A model generated the notes under the pieces. The model was given only the letters and a program-made list of their open reading frames with translations. It made no database searches and was not told where the DNA came from. 64,000 nucleotides of DNA from Siphonodentalium dalli (Eukaryota > Mollusca > Scaphopoda > Gadilida > Siphonodentaliidae). Positions 29,800 through 41,652 of the stretch are shown in pieces (the first letter of the stretch is position 1; each line of letters opens with the position of its first letter). The DNA lies in the NCBI GenBank assembly GCA_032622095.1, contig CP136062.1:136126960-136190959 (forward strand), written 5' to 3'. Position numbers and translations under genes: made by a program.

Positions 29800-32700
29800 T
29801 TCAAGCTTGATTTGATTTGAGGAACATCTCAATGTACCATTCCGATCGACACATGGCCATTTCGATAAGAAATGAGAAATATGAAGCAATGAACACTCAT
29901 ACTGAGTCCATGCCACCATAACTCTGACATATATATATGTGGTGTAAAATTTCCAACCAATGATGATCCAGACATGACATTTCAACTGATGATAATGTTG
30001 ACCAACGTTGAGGGAGAAAAAGGCGTGATATCGGGCCGACAATTTCGATCTATAATGTATGCGTGAATGAGTAAAGATATGTGGTGAAATTTTTAAAGTT
30101 TAGTAAATATTTCGGCCGCCATATTGGAGTTTGTTGGCAGATTTTTGGTTCATGTGTAAGGGTTGTGTATAAAGATAGCGAATAGTGTTGAAATCGTGAC
30201 AACATGATACTTTCAGCACTATACTGGTGACCAAAGAGACCTGGTGCATCTCAACCAAATTGGCCATGATGGACGCCATCTTGTCCGGAGTCTATGCGGC
30301 CACTTTATTCTTGTTAACATCCGGGGGAAGCTAGAACAGACCACAGGAAGAACACTGGCGGGGTCCACTTGATTCATGGAGAAGTAAAGATGGACCAATA
30401 TATCTTGGACTATTTGCATTGGTTCCGGGAAATATATTTTCCGACGATTGAACGAAAATTAAAGCATATATCAGAACTATAGATATTTCTCAACTGTCCG
30501 GGCTGAAATGTCCAAATTGTTATTGTTTGCATGAATGCCATTGCTAAGTTCCTACCCATGACTATATACAAATCGTGTCAAGCCAGTGGAATCGAATGCA
30601 GCTCGTTTTAGTGAACGTTCGAGCACAGTCTCTTTAAAAGGACGACGATAATCATAACGGTTGTACGTCTCTGGATGTGTCCACTAAATTTCATTTCTAC
30701 AACGACGCGGCATTCCCAAGTTCCCAACATGACGTAATAAATCGTTTCCAAATATGGAGTGCATTCCTGACGTAGTAAATGTTTGTGAGAATCGCAGTAT
30801 TTAGAAATAATTATAAATACAACAAGGTGCGAAAGAATAATCAGTCACGAATATAGTTGACTGATAAAAACTCGAAGATGATGTCTCCTTGGCAATATTG
30901 CGATGGGTAAAATGAGTTATGGATATATCGCCTGTATTCAGTCTTCCAAAAATAGTTGAGTTTAACATTGTGTGGGTAACATGTCAACAAGTGATTGACC
31001 TCTGATCTGTGAAGTAATAGCAACCACCAAGGGTGCTTATACCTAAGGCAGGTGAATGACGTCATACAGTTTTTTCTATATCCATCAGTGATTTTCAAGA
31101 TCGCGGGTATAGATTTTGGAGAAATTGTCACGTGACTTCCGGTTAGCAACCGTGTGGAGATTGCAAAAACGCGGAATTGGAAATGAAGCGTCGCGATAAA
31201 AATGAAAGTAACTTCTTCACAACTTACTAAGAATTCACATGTGAATTAATTCTATTAATTTCATTTAGACCAATTTCGTTGGTCAGCTTAATGAAAACGA
31301 AAAATGAAGAAGTCATGATGATAATCCAGACAATATTTTACAATCCACGACACGTCTTGTCAATTTGGCACGTCGTCTCCGTCGTGGCCGCTGCATGATA
31401 TTACATAAATTATTCTTTGCGTTATGTCGCCGAAAAAAGGCAAATTTGAGGCACATCATATGTGGTTTCTCCACTACGTGTCACGTACGATTCATATTAT
31501 GTTATGCCATAAACCAATGAAATCACGCGCGTGCTTCGCCACTCGCCAACGAAATGGAGGGAATCTCATCAATTTAGTAACTGATTATGAATGAGATATC
31601 CAGAGACGTAAATATTGTAAACTTTTAGTCGGATTTTTAAAGAGACTGGTTCGAGCACTGTTTGTCGAGCTGCCCAATCGATAAGCGGTATCTCAGTGCA
31701 AATGAAGACACCTCATGAAGTGTTCTTTTTAACCTTTCGTATATGATTGTGTATGGGGACCTCTGGCTATCAGCTGCCTGTGTAACAGACGTTCTCTCTT
31801 TTTCAGTTGTGTTCTTTCTTGCAGGCATGTTGTTTTAAAACAATCGTGTATTCCTTTTTATGGTAGGGATATACGGAGCGTTCTGTTCGCTTGTGCTAAT
31901 CGAGGCACGTTGAATGCGCGATTTATGTCGAGGTTAACAATAATTAAGAGCGCTCACTGTTGATATGATGGGTAAAGGGCGTTATGCTCGCTTATGTAGA
32001 GCAACTTGATAACTGAATTCCACATGGAGTCTCAGCTGCCTTTCTTAAGACATCTAGGGTAAACGGAACCTATCTAATAAGATTATCCGGGTCAAATTAC
32101 CCTGATGTACACATTTTCAGTTTGGTCGCCTATAGCCCGGACAAACAAACAAACAAACAAATGTAATTGAGTTGTATTAGTATATATTTAGTCGCATATG
32201 AACGGAATTAGACAGTTTACAGTCGACAGTATATATACTATACGCAGTGTTCGATGATGGCCAAATAGTATAAACGCCATTAAAATGATACGATGGCATA
32301 TTGGGGTTGAGTCTGATGGCGTGTGAATAGGCGATGATTGTGCATACACTTTTTGTGTCGCCAGCTTTGTAAATTAATTTCTTCCTTTGACATCTTAACG
32401 TGTATCTCCACTTTACCTTCATCTATCAATCATACAAGTGTTTGTGTATACCTTTATATTATAAGTATTGCAGACAGGAAGCATAACTCTTTTTGTTAAT
32501 TGCCAATTGTTTGTTCGAAAAAGGCGTCAATAAGAGAGCAATAACTTATGTCCCAATCCAATTAGCTCTTTTTGCTAATAAAATATGTTTAAACTAAGAA
32601 TTAACTGAAATATACACACTAAAACGCACCACAAAATCTAGTTCGGTTAGGCATCATTTTAGTTGTATTCTTCATTTATTCGCATATAAACGGAATTAGA

Positions 32701-33150
32701 CCTTTTATTGGTAGCCCATGTTTGTGAATAAATTACAATAACAAATATGTGGATTTCGGCGCGATAGTAGATGAACGCGGTGATGAGTATGGCTGAGGGG
32801 GAGATCAATGCGAATCTGCGTGGTACGCAGCTTTTCCATCTGATCAAATTTTCAGATATCAGCCAATTATCTGTTCGACGCAAATCCAATGAATAAACAA
32901 AATCGTCACTCAGAGTCAAGCTCCATTAGGCATAGACGCAAGTTTCGCATAAATCCAGAATGATAAGAACTGCATGCAAGATATTTTCAATAAAGTATTT
33001 CCCTGGATCTATTCCGCGTATTAAAATAAGCTCATAAAGGTCACATATATAGCATCATCTTCATTGCATGTACATAACCTGAACATATTGTTATGACATT
33101 AAAGGCCCACTTAATTTTCGAGTTACCGATTAAATTTTTTATAGTAACTT
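29800..33150. other. Mostly unannotated spacer
   Basis: No gene recognised. 31645-31720 matches the complement of 39655-39720 ('cagtgcaaatgaag', 'ctgccc-atcgata'). 30570-30600 has a short inverted match at 39735-39760. 32660-32700 echoes 32180-32210 ('cgcatat-aacggaattaga'). A GTCACGTGAC palindrome followed by TTCCGG lies at 31127-31140. A short (CAAA)n run lies near 32145. Confidence 0.5.
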
Positions 33151-33159
33151 GGTATACGG

Positions 33160-33932
33160 TTTTAACAAGAGGTGTGCACTCGAGTGCTAGCATACCCCCA
33201 CCGTGGCAAATTCAACCCGCATTATCCATAAACCCAACAAAAAAGATTTTTAACTTTAAAGAAAAATTCGGACTATTAATATCGATATGGTGTCACAAGA
33301 AGCTTGTACAGAAAAAATTATTTAAATTGGTTCATATTTGTTGAAGTTATTAAGTCTGACAGAATTTTCTAAGTCAATATAAGTCGAAAATGAAGTGTAA
33401 TATTACGAAAAACAGTCTGAGCCAATCATGTAGAGAGGGTATTGTGAGAAGCATGTAAACCAAAAATTATTGAAATCGGTTCATATTTGTTAAAGTTATT
33501 AAGTCGGACAAAATTTTCTAAGTCAAAATAAGTCGAAAATGAGGCGTCACTTTAAAAAAAAAAGTCGGACCGAACCGCAATTAGCATCATGTGGAGAGGC
33601 AGTCCTAAGGAGATTGCATACAAAAAATTATTGAAATCGGTTCATATTTGTTAAAGTTATTAAGTCAGACAGAATTTTCTAAGTCGAAATAAGTCGAAAA
33701 TGAGGCGTAACTTTAAAAAAAAATGTCGGACCGAACCGCAATTAGCATTATGCGGAGAGGCAGTCCTAAGGAGATTGCATACAAAAAATTATTGAAATCG
33801 GTTCATAGTTGTTCGAGTTATGAGGTCGGACGGGCGGACGGACGGACAAACGGAGGGAGAAATCGTGACGGACGGACGGACGCAGTCAATCCAGTATACC
33901 CCCCATTTTCTTCGAAAGTGGGGGTATAATAA
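33160..33932. mobile_element. Non-autonomous element with ~155-bp tandem units (aacaagag...ggggtataat ends)
   Basis: It begins AACAAGAGGTGTGCACTCG and ends GTGGGGGTATAATAA; the ends can pair through 'cataccccc' and 'gggggtat'. Inside, 'ttgaaatcggttcat' recurs near 33321, 33470, 33631 and 33792 (periods 149-161 bp), with 'aagttattaagtc-gaca' following. It ends in a GGACGGAC-rich tract (33825-33885). No coding potential. The element at 54662-56194 has the same terminal style. Confidence 0.65.
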
Positions 33933-34162
33933 CAATATATGCCATAAACTATGATTAAAATACTATAATTTATCACCATTTGAAACATCTGTGTCTCAGA
34001 AGATGCCCATAGAAAAATAGAAAAACAGCTGAATAATAGAAAGTTAAGAAATAGTGTCCATTGAAAATAATGCACTTTTTACTACAATCTAGATGACAAA
34101 AACACGTTGGTAACTCAAAAAAAAAACATGTTCACAGTTTATTACACCGGATAAGTTGATTT

Positions 34163-35110
34163 AAGGATTAACTGTCATGTGGACTGTTTTTATGGAGATG
34201 TAACCGTGAGGTAAGTGGTCATAACTTGTGTTCTACATACAAGTTATGACCACTTACCTCACGGTTACATCTCCATAAAAAACAGTCCACATGACAGTTA
34301 ATCCTTATAGTTATATACATTTAGCGAAAATGCCACTTTTGTAAATGTATTTAAAATCGAAAAGTGTATAGTGACAAAACCAGCCCAAAATATCCAACAG
34401 CACCCGATCAGAAACCAGCCGAGAAGTTATTTTTGTACCATTTGTCACGTGACTGGTCGGAATTTCCCATTTGTCACGTGACGTATTTTTGAAAAGCGGT
34501 CAAATTCTCTCACCTGCAGACAACACTTTCATCAAAATTCATTTTATTTTCTGTTTTATTTACAAAATACAATTGGCAACAATGTTCGAACAATAACAGT
34601 ATACAATGAGATGTGCTACATTATTCTGGAACATAAAAGCGGATACATTTCACGCCGATTTACTGTTCAATTTGATTGGATTCGTAAACAAAATAATTTC
34701 AGTGTTCACTGACAAGTTTGCAGAAGCGGAAAATTAACCTGCATCTACAAATGAAAACTATTTAAGGATTAACTGTCATGTGGACTGTTTTTATGGAGAT
34801 GTAACCGTGAGGTAAGTGGTCATAACTTGTGTTTTATCAATTTTATATTGCCAAAAGTTAACACGAACAATTTCAAAACGAGGCTCTTTATATTGAAACC
34901 TGATGATTTATTAAGTCAATCCTGCGCGAGTGCAAATGCGCCCAAAACATTACGCGTTCTTCTTCTCCAAAATCAATGACGCGTCGATGTAATTATGGTT
35001 GTCATTATGACCCTCTTGCAGGTTTATCGAGAAATAATTGCAACTAGTCAACGACCAATCGGAATGCTGGATTTAGTGATAATCACACTCAGTATGTAAA
35101 TATAATACAA
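34163..35110. repeat. Palindrome-headed dispersed repeat, second copy
   Basis: 34163-34316 is a near-perfect palindrome of arms starting AAGGATTAACTGTCATGTGG, almost identical to 6912-7066. One arm recurs alone at 34764-34834, then sequence matching 7170-7425 follows to 35110. The intervening 34395-34760 is absent from the first copy. The palindrome, or one arm of it, therefore seems to mark both ends of an insertion. Confidence 0.75.
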
Positions 35111-35714
35111 TGTTTTGGAGCTTCCTCTTTCAAATGGTATATAATATGGACATATATTTTATATATGTGATCTGGGGGTTCGAAAATTAAGTGGCCCTTT
35201 ATAGGGGTTAAACGTTTAAATGGTTTGTCTCTTTGTGAAGCAATAACCACTAGAATAATCAATCATTTCACAAATGATAAACGCGCGTAAGCAAATAGCT
35301 TATTGTCTTGGCTATTTGATAGGGAGCTTCGTTTGTGTGTATCATAATATTGAGTTACAGTTTCAGTCACCGGTATCCATAACTTTTAATAAAGGACATT
35401 ATTTTTATTATTGCACAAATATAAATACAACAGCCGGAGTGTTGACGGGATAAAACGCTGTTTATGCAACACATGTGTATCACGTGGGGCCAGATTAATA
35501 AGCCAAGGATAGCACAGTTACACCTGTGCGCTTCCCGTTGGCTAAAGCACGCAACGCACTTTATGCTTGTGATGTTGCTGTTGTTTAATAAGTGGTCACG
35601 TACACGATAGCCCATGTTAAACTTAGGATATCCAGTTTTGAGCTAGGCCCATAAAGGGTTTGCCGTAAACAGCTGCAAGTGTTAGGATATAAATGTAATA
35701 TATGTAGACATTAA

Positions 35715-36146
35715 AGATGCATAATCCGAATTACTATTTCTTTGGCTTCGGGGGTAAACATATATTATTTGAGTCGAGGAGCCACACATCAAAACTCATA
35801 GTGATCATATCGATTTTTGAAATTTGTTATTCCCCAGATATGTAATTTTTGGCGGCCTTGTAAATATTCAAGACGACTGTCTCGGACCAAATCGTAGTTG
35901 AAAATGGATAACTCTAAAATCAAGTGGCTTTGGGTGTTAGATATTTGACAATCCGGCCAATTTCGTTGAACAAAATGTTGATAAATAACACGTTTTGTGC
36001 AATTTTATACTATAGTTGACCGTAGTTAGCATTATTTTGGGCAATTAATCGATTCTGATAACTAGTGAAGCGGCATTTCAAAAAAATTTTCTCGTTGTTG
36101 GAATCTGATTATATGGAGACCAGCTAGCGAATCGGATTGAATACCT
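35715..36146. mobile_element. TTAA-flanked MITE
   Basis: The left terminus AGATGCATAATCCGA follows TTAA (35711-35714). The right terminus TCGGATTGAATACCT is followed by TCAA, a degenerate TTAA. The internal 'ggcttcgggggtaaa' and 'gagtcgagga' match the other copies. Confidence 0.8.
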
Positions 36147-36149
36147 TCA

Positions 36150-36770
36150 AAGTGATGTGAAACACTCCGGCAGCGTGATCAAATAGAAATGAAGAATAAT
36201 CTGTCTCAAAGTACAGTAATGCCCTAAGTAATCGACCCGTTAAACACAGCAGAATTATGGGTAACTTTTCAGGATTTAGTCGGAAATATGGCTTGTTGCC
36301 ATTCATCGGAAAGCTCTCCCGGAAATATGGCTTGTTGCAGAGCTTTCCGATGAATGGCAACAAGCCATATTTCCGACTAAATCCTGAAAAGTTACCCATA
36401 ATTCTGCTGTGTTTAAGGAGTCGATTACTTAGGGCATTACTGTAGTTATTGTTTTTACGAATATTAATCCAAATTAACCACAAACATCGTCAATCTTATA
36501 CATTAATTAAATGCAATGACTCTCGATGGCGAAATCATTTGTGTTAGTTTATGGCCGATAGTTGCGTCCCGAATCGAGATGTAAATATTTACAATTGGGC
36601 GTATAGTTCAGACGATGTTTTCTATGGATGGGGTATGGTCGATTTCTTTCAGATTTTCAGCCATGTTAACAGAATGCAACACTCCTCAAGTTGGCATAGC
36701 ACCCGAGTACTAACTTATCAATTTCACGCACCCGAACAAGTCCATAATATGTCTTTAAGTGGCTCTCTAG
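36150..36770. repeat. Dispersed repeat (same family as 15640-15780 and 23165-23490)
   Basis: It joins in one copy the left part seen at 15640 and the right part seen at 23165, so it is the most complete copy in the window. It is interrupted at a TA by the palindromic MITE at 36214-36442. The frame at 36551-36790 is not conserved in the other copy. Confidence 0.65.
36214..36442. mobile_element. Palindromic pogo/Tc1-like MITE
   Basis: 229 bp flanked by TA (36212-36213 and 36443-36444), with termini CAGTAATGCCCTAAGTAATCGA. It is nearly fully palindromic, so it can fold into one long hairpin. CAGT ends with a TA duplication are typical of pogo/Tigger-type mariner relatives. The two antisense frames over it are by-products of the palindrome. 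Confidence 0.8.
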
Positions 36771-36969
36771 ATAGTCACCGAGCGTGTTAGAAATATGGTT
36801 CGACATTATTCTTCAATTGAATATAACTTTTGATAACGCAAACAACCCCATAGTTCACTATTTACGGATTTCCTATATATGGAGATGCCATCTCCGCTAG
36901 GCACACAGTATAGGAGGTGGCACTTTCATTATAAAATAGATTTAAATTTGTTCGGTGGATAAACAGAAC

Positions 36970-37095
36970 ATCCATATACTGCAGCTGAACAGAGAATTTA
37001 TGTTTGCTCGTATGTGGGCATCTATTCAAGATGAGTCGAATAGATGCCCACGTACTCGCAAAAATAAATTCTTTATTCGGCTACACTATGCGGAT
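36970..37095. repeat. Inverted repeat, ~57-bp arms
   Basis: The arms meet at GGGCATCTATTC / GAATAGATGCCC (37016-37042). The outer parts pair with mismatches, including 'gaatttatttttgc'. A small foldback sequence; no target duplication recognised. Confidence 0.75.
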
Positions 37096-37550
37096 ATTCT
37101 CTATATATATCCACACACCAATTGCCAAAAATAGTGACGAACGCCCTGACGATTGACACATTATTATGTTGACGCTCTGCCAGCTCGCAGAAATACACCA
37201 AACTGTTAGTTTCTTGGTTATATTATACGAGTTTTGAAATATTTTCGGCTGGCATGTATATTTTCTTTTCTATTTTTTCTAATTTCTATTGAAAGAGAAG
37301 TTCGAATAGTGCATGCAATTGCATGCAGAATAATAATCAGGTCAAACTTGTCGATATTCATTACATGGTTCAAGTGCACAAATACGCAGTACTAATCACA
37401 TTTAGTCCACCCAAGTACGCAAATACGAGTACGTTTTAAATCACATTTACATGTAGTCCATCACATCCTACGACAAGGCCATATATGATTGCCAATATAC
37501 ACCCTAAGAGGGAGTAATAACACATTGTGGCGTATACGTCACCAGTTTCA

Positions 37551-38390
37551 CCACCCTGGTTAAGTGGCCATGCATGCTATGATACTGGTGGGTTCTGCTG
37601 AATCCCTATGATGCTGATGAAGCAAACTGATGCTGTTAAGACAATGCACCGTTATTTATTTTATGAAGTTGTTATTTTCGCGACCTTTGGCTGATCTGAA
37701 CGAATGAAAGAAAACACATCATGCATATAAAGCATTAAAAAAATAGTTTGCTGGTCTCAAACCGACCATGCATTCATAATCAAGATGGCTATTATTGCAA
37801 ACACCATAGCAGCCATGATTAGATTTTTTTTTAAATATATTTGTTCACGATTGTTGCATACATACTGGACTTTCCCAAATCGCACGGATCAGCCACTATA
37901 TAGGAACAGTTACATCGGAAGTCATTCTATAGCCAGTTTGTGATGATTCGTGAATGATTAGTCACGGTTCCTTCTGATTAAAATTAAAATATTCGGCATA
38001 TTTGACCAGTAAAACTCAATTTTTGAGCTATCTAGGAGTTAATTAGATTCATCTTTCCATCCCCTCACAATCTGTGGTCCCAAAAGAACGCGACAATAGA
38101 GAAAATTCCATTGTGCAAGTCATAACAACAATTTTATCCCGAAATGTTTTATTTTTAATCATAAGGAACCGTAAAAATCATTCTTGAACTATCACAAACC
38201 CGGCAATAGAATGACTTCCGATGTAACAATTCATACAGGGTGGGATATTAGCCAAGTATACTGCGAAAATGACAACTTTAGAAAAACTAACGGTATATTT
38301 TCTTAACTGCATCGTTGGTATCATGGCAATTAAGCAGGGCGTATCAACACCATATCAAATTAGCAGGACCACTTAACCAGAGGTGGTCAC
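37551..38390. mobile_element. Inverted-repeat element, non-autonomous
   Basis: The outer ends CACCCTGGTTAAGTGGCC (37551) and its diverged complement (38366-38390) enclose a stronger pair of inner arms, 37909-37995 and 38140-38227, that start GTTACATCGGAAGTCATTCT. The inner pair may be an independent MITE (319 bp) nested in the outer one. No coding sequence. Confidence 0.6.
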
Positions 38391-41168
38391 ATGAAGTTAT
38401 CTTATTTGTATGAAAGCCGTTCAGAGAAAGCACATACAGATGTACCATAAAAGTTATATTTCCCAATGCTCAATCAGTTGCTCGGTGACATAAAATGAAA
38501 TGAGAATGCAAGGCAATAAACCCCTCACAGCCAAGGCCAACATTTTCAAATTAATCTAACTGCAACCCGTATCATGCAATAATGTTCTCACTCCTCGCAA
38601 GATTGCGAATTGACTACTAAATTGGTTTTGATTATTGACGCAATATGCAGTACAGATAAAGATCGTACCAGAAGTAAACGGTCCAGGAAATTTGTGGCGA
38701 GTATCAAAATCCAAGATTGCGTCCAATATGGCGGCCAATCTTAATTTTGTGGATGGAGATACGAAAAACTCAGAAATGGAACGTCTCCTCGTCCTATTGA
38801 CTAACGGAATGGCATTGAAGGAATGAATGCAGTGGTTGTGTGTTATTGTGGTTCACAATAAATGTGCTCAAACGACCACAGCGCCGTATCCCTCAATAAT
38901 ATATTATGGTTATAGCTTTTTGATGATTTAGTCCCATAAAAGCTGAATGTATTCTTATTTATTTTCACAAAATCTGCCGATAATATGAAACTAGCACACG
39001 CAGCATTTTATAAGACAACCAATATAAGATTTTCAAGCACAACAACCACGTGATTGATATAAATGACTAGCTTCAGATGCAATTCAGCTGAACTTTTAAA
39101 AGCATGCCAAATTATGCTTTTATTGATTAGGTCGACAATTTGTGACAACATGTTCGTGTTACGGTCTGTTTTATTTGGCATATGAAATGGGTGACCCAAT
39201 CACCGAACAGGCTTTAGTGTGACACAGACGGGCTAAGCACATATTTTTGTTTCACCATTAATCTTTTATCAATTGGTGAAGTAATGTACACAAACTTAAC
39301 CACCTCAAAGGCGCCCCTGACCGACCGATATGCGAGGTAGATCAGAGAGTTGCTACCATATTGGAATTCATGAATATTCAAAAGCTCAATATATGGAATG
39401 CTACTCCAGAATCCAGAACTTTGACCTGTAGCACTGAATATGCGGAACAGGTCTGGATGGATCCAATGTGGTAGCGACTCTCGATGCATAATTATATATG
39501 GTGCCTCTCAGTTTTCTATATAAGCATATCAGTGCAATGTGGATTCTTTGACGAAATATAACTCAATAGGTCCTTACTTTTTACAATACAATTATTATGT
39601 GAAGGAATGTATAAAAACAGCTAAAAGCCAAAATGCAATGCGAGGATTATAAAGACCACTGAGGTTCTTCATTTGCACTGAGATACCACCTATCGATAGG
39701 GCAGCTCAATAAACAGTGCTCCAAAGTCAACTAAATCGGGTTGCATTCGATTCCACACGATTTGATTATAGTGATGGATAGGGTGGTAGTGGACCATCGA
39801 CTAAATTGTCAAAAGTTAGCAATGTCATGCATTAAAATAATAACAATTGGACATTTCAGCCTAGAGAGTAGGTGATATATAGTTCTGATATGCTTTAATT
39901 CCCAATCAATCGTTAGTGTATTAAAGTGTGTAACCATTAGACCAAGGGTCAAATGTTTTGTCCTCCATCGACTAAAGTTTTAAAGGGAGACTACATGTAC
40001 CTAAATCCAACTATTACTGCGACAATCTGCTACTCTATTCAACAGAAATATGCCACAAATGAATGCATTTGAATCAGGGTTGAGCAAAAATAGACACTAA
40101 TTTACTCTATGAACAATGTAAAACAACAGGGTAATAATGAAAATGATTTAATGGCTTTTATTCATTTCGTTATAATTATCAGCTTGTTGTTATACATGGT
40201 TCTTTGTGTATATATACGTGAGTGTATTCATCTCTCATTCTCGACTCATATTAATTCTTTTATTGGATATTTTCTGTTGAGTATAGCAGGAGATGGCCCC
40301 ATAAATAGCTGGCTTTAGGTACAGTCTCCCGTTATATGCTCGAGCCCCAAGGCTACAGTTAGCCATGGACATAAATAGTCTTCATTCTGTGTGACGTCAA
40401 TCTTCGTACTTCCAACTAAACGCCAATGATCCAGACACAATTTACAACACTAGTGAATTTATTTACACTCCTCTTGAGTTTTATAATCTTCCATATGATG
40501 TCTCAAGCTTTCCAATTGTTACAAAATGCCAACCAATGACACGCCCTATAATTGGAAATGTTTCACCTGAGATGTGACTAAATTATGTAATATATTCGTC
40601 TACGGGTATCCATCTAAAACAACATACTTTGCACTAATATAGGTTTTAAATTTAAACGAGAGCACAAAATGTTTATAAACTATCTTTTCTGAAATGCCCA
40701 ACAGGTGTTGTTTCAGGAATGAATAGTTTGACCAATATTGGGATGTGTGACCACAACAACCCCGTAGCCATGCATGTTCCTGTGAACTGCTTCCCATGGC
40801 TCCATTGTCCGCGGTTGCATGTTGTGTGATTTATAGAATGACCTTTAATAAACAAATTAAGAACATATACAAGTAAATGGATTTGAAAGCACGAGTGGCC
40901 TTCGAGCTGGGTATGCTGTTAAAATAGTCACACCCATTAAAACCACCATAAACAAAAATGGTACAGAACCTGGCTTTTGTTTACATAACACAGCATACGA
41001 ACTTGACAAAAACATACTATTTACACGATATTCATTATTGGTATACGGACAAAATATGTCTATATTATATTATGTCTGTATATTGCCGTTTAAACGGGTG
41101 TGACGATTTTTAACATCATACCCACCACGAAGGTAATCAAAATGCCCAGCATTCACATAACAGATATT
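38391..41168. other. No recognisable gene
   Basis: Scattered short repeats only: 39655-39720 (inverted partner at 31645) and 40380-40570 with a few 'ttccaa' words. Frames here have no motifs. The stretch just before 41169 would be the 3' UTR and downstream region of the minus-strand gene. Confidence 0.45.
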
Positions 41169-41321
41169 TCAGAGTCTACTTTCAGCGCTGCTCGCTGCAG
41201 CAGCATTTAAGTTGGGAGACCTTGGTGGCGGTCTCCTTGGTGGCCTGCTTATCTTTGAATCTTTTAGGTTTTTCCTGTTGTCAATTTCACAAGTCAACCA
41301 CTCCTCTCCTTTGTAAGCTGC
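41169..41321 (-). CDS. Predicted last exon of a minus-strand single-pass membrane protein gene
   Basis: The exon opens after a good acceptor (TATATTTTTCAG at 41322-41333), in phase 0, and runs 50 codons to TGA at 41169-41171. It encodes AAYKGEEWLTCEIDNRKN, then a basic proline-rich stretch (SRPPRRPPPRSP) and an Ala/Ser tail, which would follow directly on the membrane segment of the exon at 44733-44814. Phase and splice sites agree. The protein family is not recognised. Its tail has PPRRPPPR, a possible SH3-ligand-like motif (inference). The ORF can be read further upstream into the intron, but the acceptor marks the likely boundary. RNA evidence would decide. Confidence 0.5.
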   Translation of the reverse strand, partial: AAYKGEEWLTCEIDNRKNLKDSKISRPPRRPPPRSPNLNAAAASSAESRL

Positions 41322-41423
41322 CTGAAAAATATATACACATTTGATATTGATATTCTTTAAAGTGCCATGAAATGGGAGACCAGGGCCACTCTGATCCAAC
41401 TCCGTACTCACACTATAGATCAT

Positions 41424-41652
41424 GCCATGAATCTCTACTCTGGAAAACGCCCGTTAGCCAGAATTTAGATTCGTGGCATGATCTATACTCGACCTGCCAA
41501 ATAATACTAGTGATATTACTGTTGACTGATATTACTGTTAGCCATGAATCTGTACTCTGGATGATACCTGTTAGCCAGAATAGAGATTTGTGGCATAATC
41601 TATACTCACACCTGCCAAATAATACTAGTGATGTTACTGTTAATAGAGAGAT
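41424..41652. repeat. Tandem duplication, ~117-bp unit
   Basis: Two copies beginning GCCATGAATCT (41424 and 41541), each ending 'tgccaaataatactagtgat', with about ten substitutions and a short extra segment in the first copy. It lies in the last intron of the minus-strand gene. The frames here are duplicates of each other and non-coding. Confidence 0.8.

Noticed and set aside
36124-36483. Opposed 119- and 62-codon frames
   Set aside because: Both read through the palindromic MITE and mirror each other.
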